The notes: a model not told the origin generated them from the letters alone. Positions 1 through 6,756 are shown, counted from the stretch's first letter. The stretch is 10,619 nucleotides of DNA from Candidatus Sumerlaeota bacterium (GCA_021772735.1 JAJFLK010000079.1:1-10619), one strand, 5' to 3'. Made by a program: numbers and translations.

Positions 1-179
1 ACCGCATCTCGACGATCCAACGGGCGGATATGATTCTGGTCATGCACAAGGGCGAGATTCGCGAGGCCGGCACGCACAGCGAATTGATCGAGGCCGACGG
101 CCTGTATCGCAGGCTCTACGAACTTCAATTCGGAAGCGAAACGCCCGACGAGCCGGCGCTGCTGAGAGCGTCGTCTTAA
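1..179 (+). CDS. ABC exporter ATP-binding domain, C-terminal end (5' truncated)
   Basis: Only the last 58 codons are visible, in the frame whose first full codon starts at base 3; the stop is TAA at 177-179. The peptide opens with RISTIQRADMILVM, which fits the strand just after the switch histidine (H-loop) of an ABC ATPase; bases 1-2 (ac) are consistent with that His codon. It continues with HKGEIREAGTHSELI and GLYRRLYELQF, the usual ending of MsbA/lipid- and multidrug-exporter type ATPases, in which the membrane domain is fused upstream of the ATPase domain. The tail after LQF is short and acidic. From the family, the protein would be an inner-membrane half-transporter acting as a dimer; substrate unknown. 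Walker A, Walker B and the signature motif lie outside the window. It is unlikely to be the missing ATPase of the permeases at 2032-3636, because exporters of this type carry their own membrane domain and this gene is on the opposite strand. Confidence 0.9.
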   Translation, partial: RISTIQRADMILVMHKGEIREAGTHSELIEADGLYRRLYELQFGSETPDEPALLRASS

Positions 180-297
180 GAGGCGTCGTCAGCGCCCTAA
201 TTACTCGGCGAGATGACGGGAGCCGGGCTTAAGCGCGCGGGCTGACCCGCCGATAAGGTGAGTTGGGGAAGACCACCCCGAGACCTGGAGACCGAAG

Positions 298-675
298 ATG
301 GATAACAATGGATCAACGAAAACCGAATCGGGCAGCAAGGCACCTCGTTTTCTCGAGGATGAGGCGTATCGCAGCTTGCGATCGGGCGACATCGAGACAT
401 TTCACCGCGAGATCGCCGAGCGCGATTCGGTAGACTTTTCGAACGTGGATTTTCGCGGCGCCGATCTCCGTGGGGCTGATCTGCAAAAGGTCAATCTTCG
501 AGGGGCTTATCTGCGCGACGCGGACCTGAAGGGCCTCGATCTGCGTAATGTCGATCTGGAGGGATGTTCTCTTCTCCACGCCAAGGTCGGTGGCACCTAT
601 TTCCCCTCCGACCTATCTGCTGACGAAATCCGCCTCAGCCTCGATCATGGCACTCGGCTGCGATATCGGAAGTAG
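298..675 (+). CDS. Small pentapeptide-repeat protein with a conserved C-terminal tail
   Basis: The 125-residue protein begins at ATG 298 with a good ribosome binding site (GGAG at 287-290, 7 bases before the ATG). Residues 18-41 form a short helical lead (EAYRSLRSGDIETFH). Residues 42-96 are about eleven consecutive pentapeptide repeats of the A(D/N)LXX type, such as RGADL, RGADL, QKVNL, RGAYL, RDADL, KGLDL, RNVDL, which would fold as a right-handed quadrilateral beta-helix. The tail has TYFPSDLSADEIRLSLDHG followed by TRLRYR. I recall this ending and a similar helical lead from small pentapeptide proteins of other bacteria, so it looks like a defined family rather than a random repeat protein. 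No signal peptide is visible; probably cytoplasmic. Function unknown; some pentapeptide proteins mimic DNA and protect gyrase, but nothing here shows that. It lies 118 bases after the ABC exporter gene and is convergent with the TPR gene. Confidence 0.9.
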   Translation: MDNNGSTKTESGSKAPRFLEDEAYRSLRSGDIETFHREIAERDSVDFSNVDFRGADLRGADLQKVNLRGAYLRDADLKGLDLRNVDLEGCSLLHAKVGGTYFPSDLSADEIRLSLDHGTRLRYRK

Positions 676-692
676 GTTCCGTTCACGACATC

Positions 693-711
693 CGCCGAGT
701 GTTCCTCGGCG
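693..711. terminator. Hairpin between convergent genes, possible terminator
   Basis: A 7-bp GC-rich stem (CGCCGAG at 693-699 with CTCGGCG at 705-711) closes a 5-base loop, 17 bases after the pentapeptide gene's stop and 49 bases before the stop of the convergent TPR gene. Its placement suits a terminator serving both strands, but no T-run follows it on either strand, so it is not a canonical intrinsic terminator. Confidence 0.3.
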
Positions 712-759
712 AGTTCTCAAAACAGATTCGACACGCGCCCGAAATCTGGATACATGGGC

Positions 760-2004
760 TCAACCTTCTTTCGGGTGTGCCTCCCCGTGGTGGGAGTCAT
801 GGTCGTGATCTTCCTGGCATTGGCCTGCTGCGGATTGCGGAGCGCCGGCGGCGCCCAATATATCGCTTACATTGTGGCCGTCGCCCTCGCCCGGCGCGTA
901 TGCGCTCTCCCCGCGTTCGAGGCGGTCGGCAAGGTTGCGGAGGATGGCGTCATCGGCTCCTGCGGCCAGCGTGCGTCGAGCCGAGGCCGCCGCCTCATCG
1001 AACTGGCCCGCGTTCTCCAGGAGCAGCGAGACGAAGCGGGCGAGGAATATGAAATCCTCTTCGTGATCCTCGGTCCAGAGCAGGTCGCCCCGGATTCGGC
1101 CGGGCCTGCCATCCTCGGGCCGGACCGCGAGCGCGCGCTCCAGGCCCTGGCTTGAGGCGGTCAGGGCGGCCCCGTGATGCGGGCCCGTCCCTTCACCGAT
1201 CAGGCGCAGGTGCGTGATCGCCAGCGATAGATGGAGCTGAAAGAGCTCCGGGTTGGATTGATTTTTCGCCACGCCTTCTTCTAGGAACTCAATGGCTTCG
1301 GCCTCGTGACCATCGAAGCCGAGCCACATCGCGCCGAGGCGGTATCCGCGAATGAACTGCGGGTTCGCCAGCGTCATCATTCGATACCAGGGCAGCAGCT
1401 CCGCGCCCCGGCCCTCACCGTGGGATTGTCCGTGAACGCGCCACGGTTTGACTTCGCGTTCGAGCGCGCCGAGGAAACCCCGGAAATCGCGGTCGGCCGT
1501 CCGGATGATCGTCGGGGCGCCGTCGGGGACGGAATGATTGTGTCCTTCATGGCCGTCGGACTCGCCAACTTCCCCAGTCTCCTCATGCCCTTCATCGCCC
1601 TCGCGCTCATCCTCCGTCGATGGGCTTTGGGAATTATCGGGGATTTCGATCTCGGCGAGGCTTTCTTGATGAACGATGTCGAGCGCGGGACCGGCGAGGT
1701 CATTGTCCCCCCGGGCCATGGCGCCCAGCTTCAGGTGTTCGGCATAGCCGATGCCGTCGTGCATGTATCGCTCGGTCTTGACGAACATGACATCGGCCGC
1801 CGTGGCTCGGACCTCGCCGAGAATCTGCGCGAAGGCGTTTCTGTTGCGGCGTTCGACGCCGGCCTGGGCCGCTGCATCCAGCGCGGTGCGCGAGGCCATA
1901 GCCCCGCTGCGCAACGAAGGCAGAACGACAACTGCGGAGAATAACGCGACGCTCAGCAACAGCGTGCCGGAATTGTTTTTCGATTTGTGGATCAACTCTT
2001 TCAC
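760..2004 (-). CDS. Membrane-anchored TPR protein with acidic and His-rich segments
   Basis: The 414-residue protein starts at GTG 2004, supported by GAGG 6 bases upstream; the nearby ATG at 2015 is out of frame and stops after four codons. Residues 1-12 are basic and polar, and residues 13-31 are one hydrophobic segment, most likely an uncleaved membrane anchor. Residues 60-90 include ADVMFVKTERYMHDGIGYAE. Residues 123-158 are a low-complexity Glu/Asp/Gly/His stretch ending in HEGHNHS. Residues 201-265 (AELLPWYRMMTLANPQFIRG, then a TPR-like helix pair) and 318-365 (FDEAAASARRTLAAGADDA) resemble tetratricopeptide repeats. The C-terminus (399-410) is rich in His and Asp. I recall proteins with similar ADxxxxKxxxYxH and LPWxR motifs beside ABC-2 permeases in Planctomycetota-like genomes, so a role as an accessory or assembly partner of that transporter is plausible but not shown. 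It is last in the operon, 27 bases after the permease. The His-rich parts could bind metal ions (inference). Confidence 0.85.
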   Translation of the reverse strand: MKELIHKSKNNSGTLLLSVALFSAVVVLPSLRSGAMASRTALDAAAQAGVERRNRNAFAQILGEVRATAADVMFVKTERYMHDGIGYAEHLKLGAMARGDNDLAGPALDIVHQESLAEIEIPDNSQSPSTEDEREGDEGHEETGEVGESDGHEGHNHSVPDGAPTIIRTADRDFRGFLGALEREVKPWRVHGQSHGEGRGAELLPWYRMMTLANPQFIRGYRLGAMWLGFDGHEAEAIEFLEEGVAKNQSNPELFQLHLSLAITHLRLIGEGTGPHHGAALTASSQGLERALAVRPEDGRPGRIRGDLLWTEDHEEDFIFLARFVSLLLENAGQFDEAAASARRTLAAGADDAILRNLADRLERGESAYAPGEGDGHNVSDILGAAGAPQSAAGQCQEDHDHDSHHGEAHPKEG

Positions 2005-2031
2005 TTTCGCCTCATGCCTTTTTGATCCGTC

Positions 2032-2805
2032 TTAGATCGGCTTTCTGTTGAACATCCACGTCGCGATTAGATGCAGGATGATCATGAGTCCGACGCCATA
2101 GGCGACCGTCGCGAGCAGCACGGCGGGTGCGATTGCGGATTGATCGTGGACAAATCGCTCGATTTGATTGAACGGCGAGAAGTCCGGGACGACGGCAGTC
2201 GCGCGATGCAGAACTTGTCCGGGCGGGCCGAACAGGCGTTCAAGCGCGAGCGCCGAGCCGTTGAGCGCGGCGGCCCCGGCGAAGAAGCACGCCAGCGATA
2301 ATAGAGCGGCGACGGCCGGAGGCATCGCGAGCGATAGGAGAATCGCCAGCGAGCTGAGCACGGCGAGCGCGATCATTTGGAGCCCGAGCGCCTGGACGAG
2401 GACGACGAACGACTGGCCGTCGCTCTTGGGGATGGGCAGGTAACTGAGCACACCGAACAGCACGAGGCAGCCGCACGAGATCGCCGTGACCGCCAGCGCC
2501 TTGCCGAGCAGGACGGTCCCGCGCGAAACGGGCCGGGCGAGGAGAGAGTAGACCGTGCGCTTATCGAGTTCGGCGGGCATCTGCCGCGCGGCCATCGTCG
2601 CGGCCAAAACCGCGGCGAGGAAGTAACTCATCGTCAGGCCGAAGCTCATCAGGAAGCGCGCGGTCGCGGCCGAATCGATGCCGATCAGGCGCGTGACCGA
2701 AGCCGCCGTGACGAACAGGCCGACGAGAATCAGGACGACGTAGAAATCCTTGCGCCGGATAAACTCCAGCCACACGGTCCAGGCGATGAGGTTCAGGTTA
2801 CGCAT
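2032..2805 (-). CDS. ABC-2 type transporter permease, second copy
   Basis: A 257-residue integral membrane protein starting at ATG 2805, 18 bases after the stop of the first permease; no strong ribosome binding site is visible, so translation may be coupled. About six hydrophobic spans can be drawn: near residues 21-40, 52-72, 97-120, 132-159, 163-182 and 224-250. Between spans 2 and 3 lies ARQMPAELDKRTVYSLLARP (residues 73-92), a motif typical of ABC-2/NosY-like permeases and thought to sit on the cytoplasmic side near the ATPase. The first permease has the matching LAKPVSR motif at almost the same position, so the two are distant paralogues that could form a heterodimeric channel. An ABC-2 permease needs an ATP-binding partner, and none is next to it. 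Substrate unknown; NosY-like families include transporters linked to copper-site assembly, but that cannot be assigned here. Confidence 0.88.
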   Translation of the reverse strand: MRNLNLIAWTVWLEFIRRKDFYVVLILVGLFVTAASVTRLIGIDSAATARFLMSFGLTMSYFLAAVLAATMAARQMPAELDKRTVYSLLARPVSRGTVLLGKALAVTAISCGCLVLFGVLSYLPIPKSDGQSFVVLVQALGLQMIALAVLSSLAILLSLAMPPAVAALLSLACFFAGAAALNGSALALERLFGPPGQVLHRATAVVPDFSPFNQIERFVHDQSAIAPAVLLATVAYGVGLMIILHLIATWMFNRKPI

Positions 2806-2823
2806 CGGCAGTGGTTCTTCGCG

Positions 2824-3636
2824 TCAGAGCGCGCGCCTCCTGAATTGAAGGTGCGTCCCGGCGAGGAACAACGCCGTATAGGCCATGCCATAAAGCGTGA
2901 GCTGGATGATGGCCCAGGCGGCGATCGGCGGCCAAATCTGACCGGCTTCGCCGGCGCCGCCGGGGAAGGCATGCACGACCTTGCCCGAAGCGTCGAAGAG
3001 CGTCAGTTGCGGGATAAAGAAATGAAGCCCGACGAGGATCTTCTGCTGAAACGCGTCGAGATAGTCATAGATGTAACTCATCAGGCTCATGAAAATTTGC
3101 GAGCCGAGGTAGAGTAGCGAGCTGATCGTGATGGCCGCATCGACGTTGAAAACGAGGGAGAGCATGTATGCCAGCGCGGCAAGTACGGAGAAGTTCCACA
3201 TCTGGAGGTAAACGAATTGGGCGAAAAGGACGCCGCTGAAGCTCGCGCCGGTCGTCACCTGGCCGATGAGAAAGATGATCATGAACAGGGCGTAGCAAAA
3301 CGCGGCCGCACACATCACGCCGAAAAACTTGCCGAGCAGGAATGTGAGACGGCTGACGGGCTTGGCGAGGAGAGGGTAAAGCGTGCGGTTCTCGAACTCG
3401 CGCGGAAGCTGACGCGCGGCGAGCAGGATGACTGTCAGCGACGTGGCCACGTTCATCGTCTTCAGAGCAACCTCCTGATAGAACTTCGAGAGGCCCCCGA
3501 CATCGAAAAAATTGATAAGCCGCGTCCCGGCGATCAGTGCGACGGCGACGATGACAATGGCGTAGATCTCCCGGCTGCGGATCGCTTCGATCCATATCGT
3601 CCGCGCGACGAGCCGGATTTGTCGAATTTGATTCAT
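2824..3636 (-). CDS. ABC-2 type transporter permease, first copy
   Basis: I place the start at ATG 3636 (MNQIRQIRLVART), giving 270 residues, with AGAAGAGG directly upstream. A GTG at 3720 would add 28 residues, but that extension is rich in Arg, Gly and Pro, looks non-coding, and is absent from the paralogue, whose N-terminus aligns with MNQIRQIRLVARTIWIEAIR. Hydrophobic spans lie near residues 24-44, 60-74, 98-126, 136-163, 168-187 and 237-260. The ABC-2/NosY-like motif is at residues 74-96 (AARQLPREFENRT followed by LYPLLAKPVSR). It is the first gene of the minus-strand operon (permease, permease, TPR protein), so its promoter should lie in the divergent region upstream, where the palindromic element sits. 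It would act in the inner membrane with an ATPase encoded elsewhere. Substrate unknown. Confidence 0.88.
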   Translation of the reverse strand: MNQIRQIRLVARTIWIEAIRSREIYAIVIVAVALIAGTRLINFFDVGGLSKFYQEVALKTMNVATSLTVILLAARQLPREFENRTLYPLLAKPVSRLTFLLGKFFGVMCAAAFCYALFMIIFLIGQVTTGASFSGVLFAQFVYLQMWNFSVLAALAYMLSLVFNVDAAITISSLLYLGSQIFMSLMSYIYDYLDAFQQKILVGLHFFIPQLTLFDASGKVVHAFPGGAGEAGQIWPPIAAWAIIQLTLYGMAYTALFLAGTHLQFRRRAL

Positions 3637-4002
3637 GCCTCTTCTTACCCCGTGCCGCCCCGGCACGCCCGACCCATGAGTCAACCGGAGCGGGAGACCC
3701 TCTGTATTCCTCTTCGGCACGGGGTGGGCGCGATTAAAGGCCGGATATCGGCGGGATGCGAAAACGGGATTTAGGGGATTAATTAGGGACAGTTACCTAT
3801 ATTCGTGTTGGACTGGAACCAGCTGCACAAACAGACCGAATATAGGTAACTGTCCCTAATTAATTCCTGCCGGGGGTTGACCGTTGCCGGGCTGTCTTGT
3901 GAGAATCAAACCCGAAGGCGAACAGGCGAGTCTGCTTATACGGGGCACGGCACGATCGCGCCGCCGGGGGGAATTTTGATTCCGAGAACGACCACATCCC
4001 GA
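3637..4002. other. Divergent intergenic region holding a palindromic element
   Basis: This 366-base stretch separates the minus-strand permease operon from the plus-strand secreted-protein gene, so promoters for both should be here. Its main feature is the inverted-repeat element at 3778-3864. The part at 3637-3777 has no recognisable gene; its only open frame is the doubtful GTG extension of the permease. A possible plus-strand promoter is TTGACC at 3877-3882 and GAGAAT at 3901-3906 with an 18-base gap, about 100 bases before the downstream start; the match is weak and the host's sigma-factor preference is unknown. The plus-strand frame running through 3877-4002 reads as Arg/Thr/Gly/Pro-rich, low-quality protein, so I treat it as untranslated. 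Confidence 0.5.
3778..3864. repeat. 87-bp perfect inverted-repeat element (REP/MITE-like)
   Basis: Two 28-base arms (3778-3805 and 3837-3864) are exact reverse complements around a 31-base spacer (3806-3836). The arm core is TTAGGGACAGTTACCTATA. The arms are clearly richer in A and T than the surrounding DNA, which suggests the element was inserted. From memory, similar palindromes with a GGGACAG(T)ACCTAT-like core recur between genes in many bacteria and are associated with IS200-like (Y1) REP-associated transposases; this origin is an inference. As RNA the arms would form a very stable hairpin, so the element could also end or shield transcripts. It lies 141 bases upstream of the permease start and 138 bases upstream of the secreted-protein start. 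Confidence 0.85.
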
Positions 4003-4794
4003 ATGATGAAACTCGAAAATGCTCTGACGCGTTCGATCTGGGCCGTTGCGGTGGGGGCGGCGGCATTGAGCGTGGCGTTCGGCGGGTCAGCAGTCGCGAT
4101 CGAGCCTTCGGACGTGGCCGGCCACTGGGATGGAGCGGTCGAGGGCGAAGAATTGTTCGAGCCCATTTCCATAATGACGTGGATGTGGCTCGAAGATGGG
4201 CAAATCCGGGGGATCACCGGATGCGAATACGGCGTCAGCCACTTTGACAGCATCGTGCTGACCGATGACGAGCTGGCCGTGACGTTTTACTACCAGCATC
4301 TTGGGCCGGCGGCGCTGCTCGGTTCGGTCAGCCCAGATGGCAAATACGAGTTCAGGTGGAGTGTGGCGGACATGACCGGCACCGGCGCGCTGGCCAAAGT
4401 CAGGCAAGAGCCTGATGACGTGATTTCGCTTGAGGATATGGCGGGCGAATATCGCGGTCGCGTGGATGGCCCGCTGTTGTTCGAGGCCTATGACGTTCAT
4501 CTGGATCTCAGGGTCGAGAGCGGTAGTATCCTAGGCCGGATCTACACGCCCGAAGGGTCATCCGACATTACGCAGAGCGAGTTCGAGGACAATCGCTTCT
4601 GGCTCAAATTCGAGAGTTTCGATGAGGACTTCGTCGGTCTCGCCATCGGATGGTTCGACGGAAAGCGCATGGAAGTTTACTGGGATGTCGGCCTGTCGGC
4701 CGGCAGAGCCGTTCTGGAACCCATCGAGGCGTGGGGCGAATCCGGGGGCGACGATATTGAACCAATCAATGGAGACGATTCGGTTTCCGATTAA
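4003..4794 (+). CDS. Secreted protein with two tandem copies of an unfamiliar beta-rich domain
   Basis: I choose ATG 4003 (263 residues; an adjacent ATG at 4006 is equally possible). The sequence then gives a clear signal peptide: KLENALTR, a hydrophobic core at residues 11-30, and a likely cleavage after AVA at residue 32. A TTG at 3877 would put 42 poor-looking residues ahead of the signal and is rejected. The mature part contains two related halves, about residues 36-133 and 144-240. Both begin with D(V/M)AG, four residues, G, one residue, V and a G, then LFE; both continue with (D/S)GxIxG and end in a run of alternating residues that suggests beta strands (GKYEFRWSV; GKRMEVYWDV). The C-terminal tail (245-263) is short and acidic. 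Probably periplasmic or exported. I do not recognise the domain family and assign no function. It is 42 bases upstream of the Nudix gene and may be co-transcribed with it. Confidence 0.85.
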   Translation: MMKLENALTRSIWAVAVGAAALSVAFGGSAVAIEPSDVAGHWDGAVEGEELFEPISIMTWMWLEDGQIRGITGCEYGVSHFDSIVLTDDELAVTFYYQHLGPAALLGSVSPDGKYEFRWSVADMTGTGALAKVRQEPDDVISLEDMAGEYRGRVDGPLLFEAYDVHLDLRVESGSILGRIYTPEGSSDITQSEFEDNRFWLKFESFDEDFVGLAIGWFDGKRMEVYWDVGLSAGRAVLEPIEAWGESGGDDIEPINGDDSVSD

Positions 4795-4836
4795 AAGACC
4801 GCCCCGATCCCACCTCCCCGCCAACGCGACAACTTC

Positions 4837-5295
4837 ATGCCACCGAGAAACCGATACGGCGCCATCCCTTTTCGCATAACCGACGAGGGCGTCACCGAGC
4901 TTCTGCTGGTCAGAACGACTGCCGGTAAGTGGTCCTTCCCAAAGGGCAAACTCGATCCGGGCGAGGCCCCGGAGCAAGCCGCCCGGCGCGAATGCCATGA
5001 GGAGAGCGGAGCCGTCGGCGCGGTGCTTGTCCAATCCGGGTCCATCACATATACGCACGGCAAGCCTGCGACTGAAGCAGGCGCGGGCGCCGAACATCCG
5101 GTCCAGGCCTTCCTGCTGCGCGTCACTCGGCTCGAAGCGCCCGAAAGCGGATCGCGCGAGCCGACGTGGTTCGGCATTGACGAAGCCAGGGCCGCGCTGG
5201 CGCAATCGCGCGGCAAGAAGTATGCGGGCGAATTCTCGCGCGTTGTGGATTGGGCCGCTGCGGCCATCGCAGCTATCGCCGATAAGAGTAACTGA
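4837..5295 (+). CDS. Nudix hydrolase
   Basis: A 152-residue cytoplasmic protein starting at ATG 4837. The complete Nudix box spans residues 37-59: G37, E43, then R51-E52, E55-E56 and G58, fitting Gx5Ex7REUxEExGU with Cys at the first U position. The glutamates coordinate the divalent metal that drives hydrolysis of a nucleoside diphosphate linked to another group. The lead WSFPKGKLDPGE and the N-terminal YGAIPFR resemble the Ap4A/diphosphoinositol-polyphosphate branch (YGAI(V/P)F...W.FPKGH/KL) more than classical MutT, so a dinucleoside polyphosphate substrate is a reasonable guess. Family proteins are usually 130-170 residues, so this one appears complete. The C-terminus (Arg-Gly-Lys-Lys-Tyr region and an alanine-rich helix) is ordinary. 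It is convergent with the PhyH gene, with only 5 bases between the two stops. Confidence 0.93.
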   Translation: MPPRNRYGAIPFRITDEGVTELLLVRTTAGKWSFPKGKLDPGEAPEQAARRECHEESGAVGAVLVQSGSITYTHGKPATEAGAGAEHPVQAFLLRVTRLEAPESGSREPTWFGIDEARAALAQSRGKKYAGEFSRVVDWAAAAIAAIADKSN

Positions 5296-5300
5296 TTTGC

Positions 5301-6110
5301 TCAGGCGCGTTCGGGAACCCAGTCTTCGGGACTGACGATGGGATGATCGTCTGCCCGATCGATCTGTCCATCCTTAACGAATTGACGTGCCAGAGCCCAA
5401 GGCCCCGCGCCGTCGTTTCGCATGATCGGCGCGGCCGAATATTGCACGAGATACGAGCGGCGGGGCTTATCCGTCGAGTTCGCGCCGCTGCAATGAAAGA
5501 GCGTCGAAGAGAATACAGCGATCGAACCGGCCGGGACGATAACCGGGATGCCGGGGTCGTCGCCGTGATAGCCAACGCGATCGTTCGTGCCCTCCTCGGC
5601 GACGTGTGTGACGCGCTCTCGCGTGCCGGCGCGCGAATACGGCAGCACGCTGATCGTGCCGTTCTCGACCGACATATCATCAAGCGCGCACCAGCATGAG
5701 ACGTATGGCACGCGCCCGTGGCTGACGTAACCTGAGTCCTGATGCCAGGAGAACGTCATGCCCACCTCGGCCATCTTGACGACGAATTGCTCCATGAAAA
5801 CGAAGGCGTCGGGGCCGACGGTCGCGCGGCAGATCTCCGCCATCGTCTCGCTGAAGACGAACTCGGTGAGCGCCTCGCTTTTGGGGTGATTCAGCGTAAT
5901 AAAGTATCGCTTGCCGCGATGGTTGATCCCTTCGATCTGCGTGCCGGCGGCGTCCATCCGCGCGTCGATCTCTCCGATAAAGCGCGTGCATTCGCCGCGC
6001 AGCGCCGCCAGCGTATCGGCGTCGATCGCGCCCTCCAGTATGAAGTATCCTTCTTCCACGTATTGCCGCATCTGGTCGTCGGTGATCGGAAGCGTGGTTG
6101 ATGCAGGCAT
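5301..6110 (-). CDS. Phytanoyl-CoA dioxygenase (PhyH) family oxygenase
   Basis: I place the start at ATG 6110 (MPASTTLPITDDQMRQYVEE, 269 residues) because AGGAG lies 6 bases upstream; the longer frame from 6173 has no comparable site and begins with poorly conserved residues. PhyH proteins are non-haem Fe(II)/2-oxoglutarate-dependent oxygenases. The iron triad is visible: H123 and D125 in FSWHQDSGY and the distal H206 in TLFHCSGAN. R217 or R218 in KPRRSYLVQY is the expected 2-oxoglutarate binder. The N-terminal YVEEGYFILEGAI is the family's usual opening, and CWCALDDMSVENGTISVLP is the usual core strand. No signal peptide is seen; cytoplasmic. The substrate cannot be read: bacterial members hydroxylate or halogenate many small molecules. 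It follows the DUF4202 gene by 40 bases on the same strand. Confidence 0.93.
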   Translation of the reverse strand: MPASTTLPITDDQMRQYVEEGYFILEGAIDADTLAALRGECTRFIGEIDARMDAAGTQIEGINHRGKRYFITLNHPKSEALTEFVFSETMAEICRATVGPDAFVFMEQFVVKMAEVGMTFSWHQDSGYVSHGRVPYVSCWCALDDMSVENGTISVLPYSRAGTRERVTHVAEEGTNDRVGYHGDDPGIPVIVPAGSIAVFSSTLFHCSGANSTDKPRRSYLVQYSAAPIMRNDGAGPWALARQFVKDGQIDRADDHPIVSPEDWVPERA

Positions 6111-6150
6111 GGGTTCTCCTCCGGGGGACATCGCCCCTCGCTTAATCCTG

Positions 6151-6756
6151 TCAGCTTCCGATGGCCTCTTCAATCAGCTCGCGGTTCTCTGGCGTTAGTT
6201 TGAGACCCATCGCGGCCTGGCGCGCCCGAGGCGACATCTTCTTCCACGTTTTTTGCACAATCGTGACGAGCTTGTCTTCATCGTGTTTCGCGGCGAACGG
6301 GCCGAAGTAGCTTTCTAAAAATACGAGGCACGCGACATCTTCGAGCGTTTGCATCTCGGGGTCGGTCGCGAGGTTGCGCTTGCGGAGCAGCGATTGCGTG
6401 CGCTGAACCGTGCGCTCCGGGACTCCGGCCCATCCGAGGACGCGGCCCGCGGTCTGCGCGTGAAATTCATACAGGTCCGTCCGCCAACGCAGATAACCCT
6501 TGCGCCCTTCGGGGTACTTGGCGCGAGGGCTTTTCCAGCGTTCGATGTGCTGGGCGCGCGCAGCGAGGCGCAAGGCTTCGGAGGCCTCGGGTTCGAGCTT
6601 TGCGAGCCAGTGCATCATCCGGCGCGAGTAAAGCAGCTCCCTGGGGACATCGCCTTGGGGCGAGCGTTCGATGTTTGGGTCCGCGCCGTTGGCTTCGTCG
6701 ATCAGCTCGATGGCTTTCAAATAAGCTTCGGAGGCTTTGGGATGGGATTGACTCAT
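6151..6756 (-). CDS. DUF4202 domain protein
   Basis: Started at ATG 6756, the protein has 201 residues, which matches the usual length of the DUF4202 family; the longer frame to TTG 6855 adds an unconvincing N-terminus. Recognisable family stretches are IDEANGADPN (19-28), ELLYSRRMMHWLAKLEPEAS (40-59), AARAQHIERWKSPRAKYP (65-82), YLRWRTDLYEFHA (88-100), LEDVACLVFLE (138-148), FAAKHDEDKL (154-163) and TWKKMSPRAR (170-179). It looks all-helical and cytoplasmic. No function is established for DUF4202 to my knowledge. Several conserved histidines and acids (H70, H99, E139-D140, H158-D159) recall the spacing of metal-dependent HD-type hydrolases, but this is speculation. The start has only a weak ribosome binding site (AAGG about 13 bases upstream). 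It is the first gene of a two-gene unit with the PhyH oxygenase. Confidence 0.88.
   Translation of the reverse strand: MSQSHPKASEAYLKAIELIDEANGADPNIERSPQGDVPRELLYSRRMMHWLAKLEPEASEALRLAARAQHIERWKSPRAKYPEGRKGYLRWRTDLYEFHAQTAGRVLGWAGVPERTVQRTQSLLRKRNLATDPEMQTLEDVACLVFLESYFGPFAAKHDEDKLVTIVQKTWKKMSPRARQAAMGLKLTPENRELIEEAIGS

Noticed and set aside
1..179. ABC ATPase at the left edge as the missing partner of the two permeases
   Set aside because: Its C-terminal sequence is of the exporter type with a fused membrane domain, it is on the other strand, and a pentapeptide gene separates it from the permease operon.
237..250. Small hairpin GCGGG-CTGA-CCCGC before the pentapeptide gene
   Set aside because: A 5-bp stem with no T-run is expected by chance in DNA of this GC content.
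1306..1944. Plus-strand open frame of 212 codons opposite the TPR gene
   Set aside because: It is antisense to a well-supported gene with a signal anchor and operon spacing; its translation has no recognisable motif and owes its length to the high GC content.
2377..3117. Plus-strand open frame of 246 codons opposite both permeases
   Set aside because: Its product is almost only Arg, Asp, Glu, Gly and His, the usual mirror image of a hydrophobic membrane protein, and it spans the gap between two real genes.
3217..3774. Plus-strand open frame of 185 codons opposite the first permease
   Set aside because: Again a charged mirror of membrane segments, running into non-coding DNA with no family resemblance.
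3877..4002. TTG-initiated N-terminal extension of the secreted protein
   Set aside because: It would bury the signal peptide behind 42 low-quality residues; the ATG at 4003 gives a textbook signal sequence.
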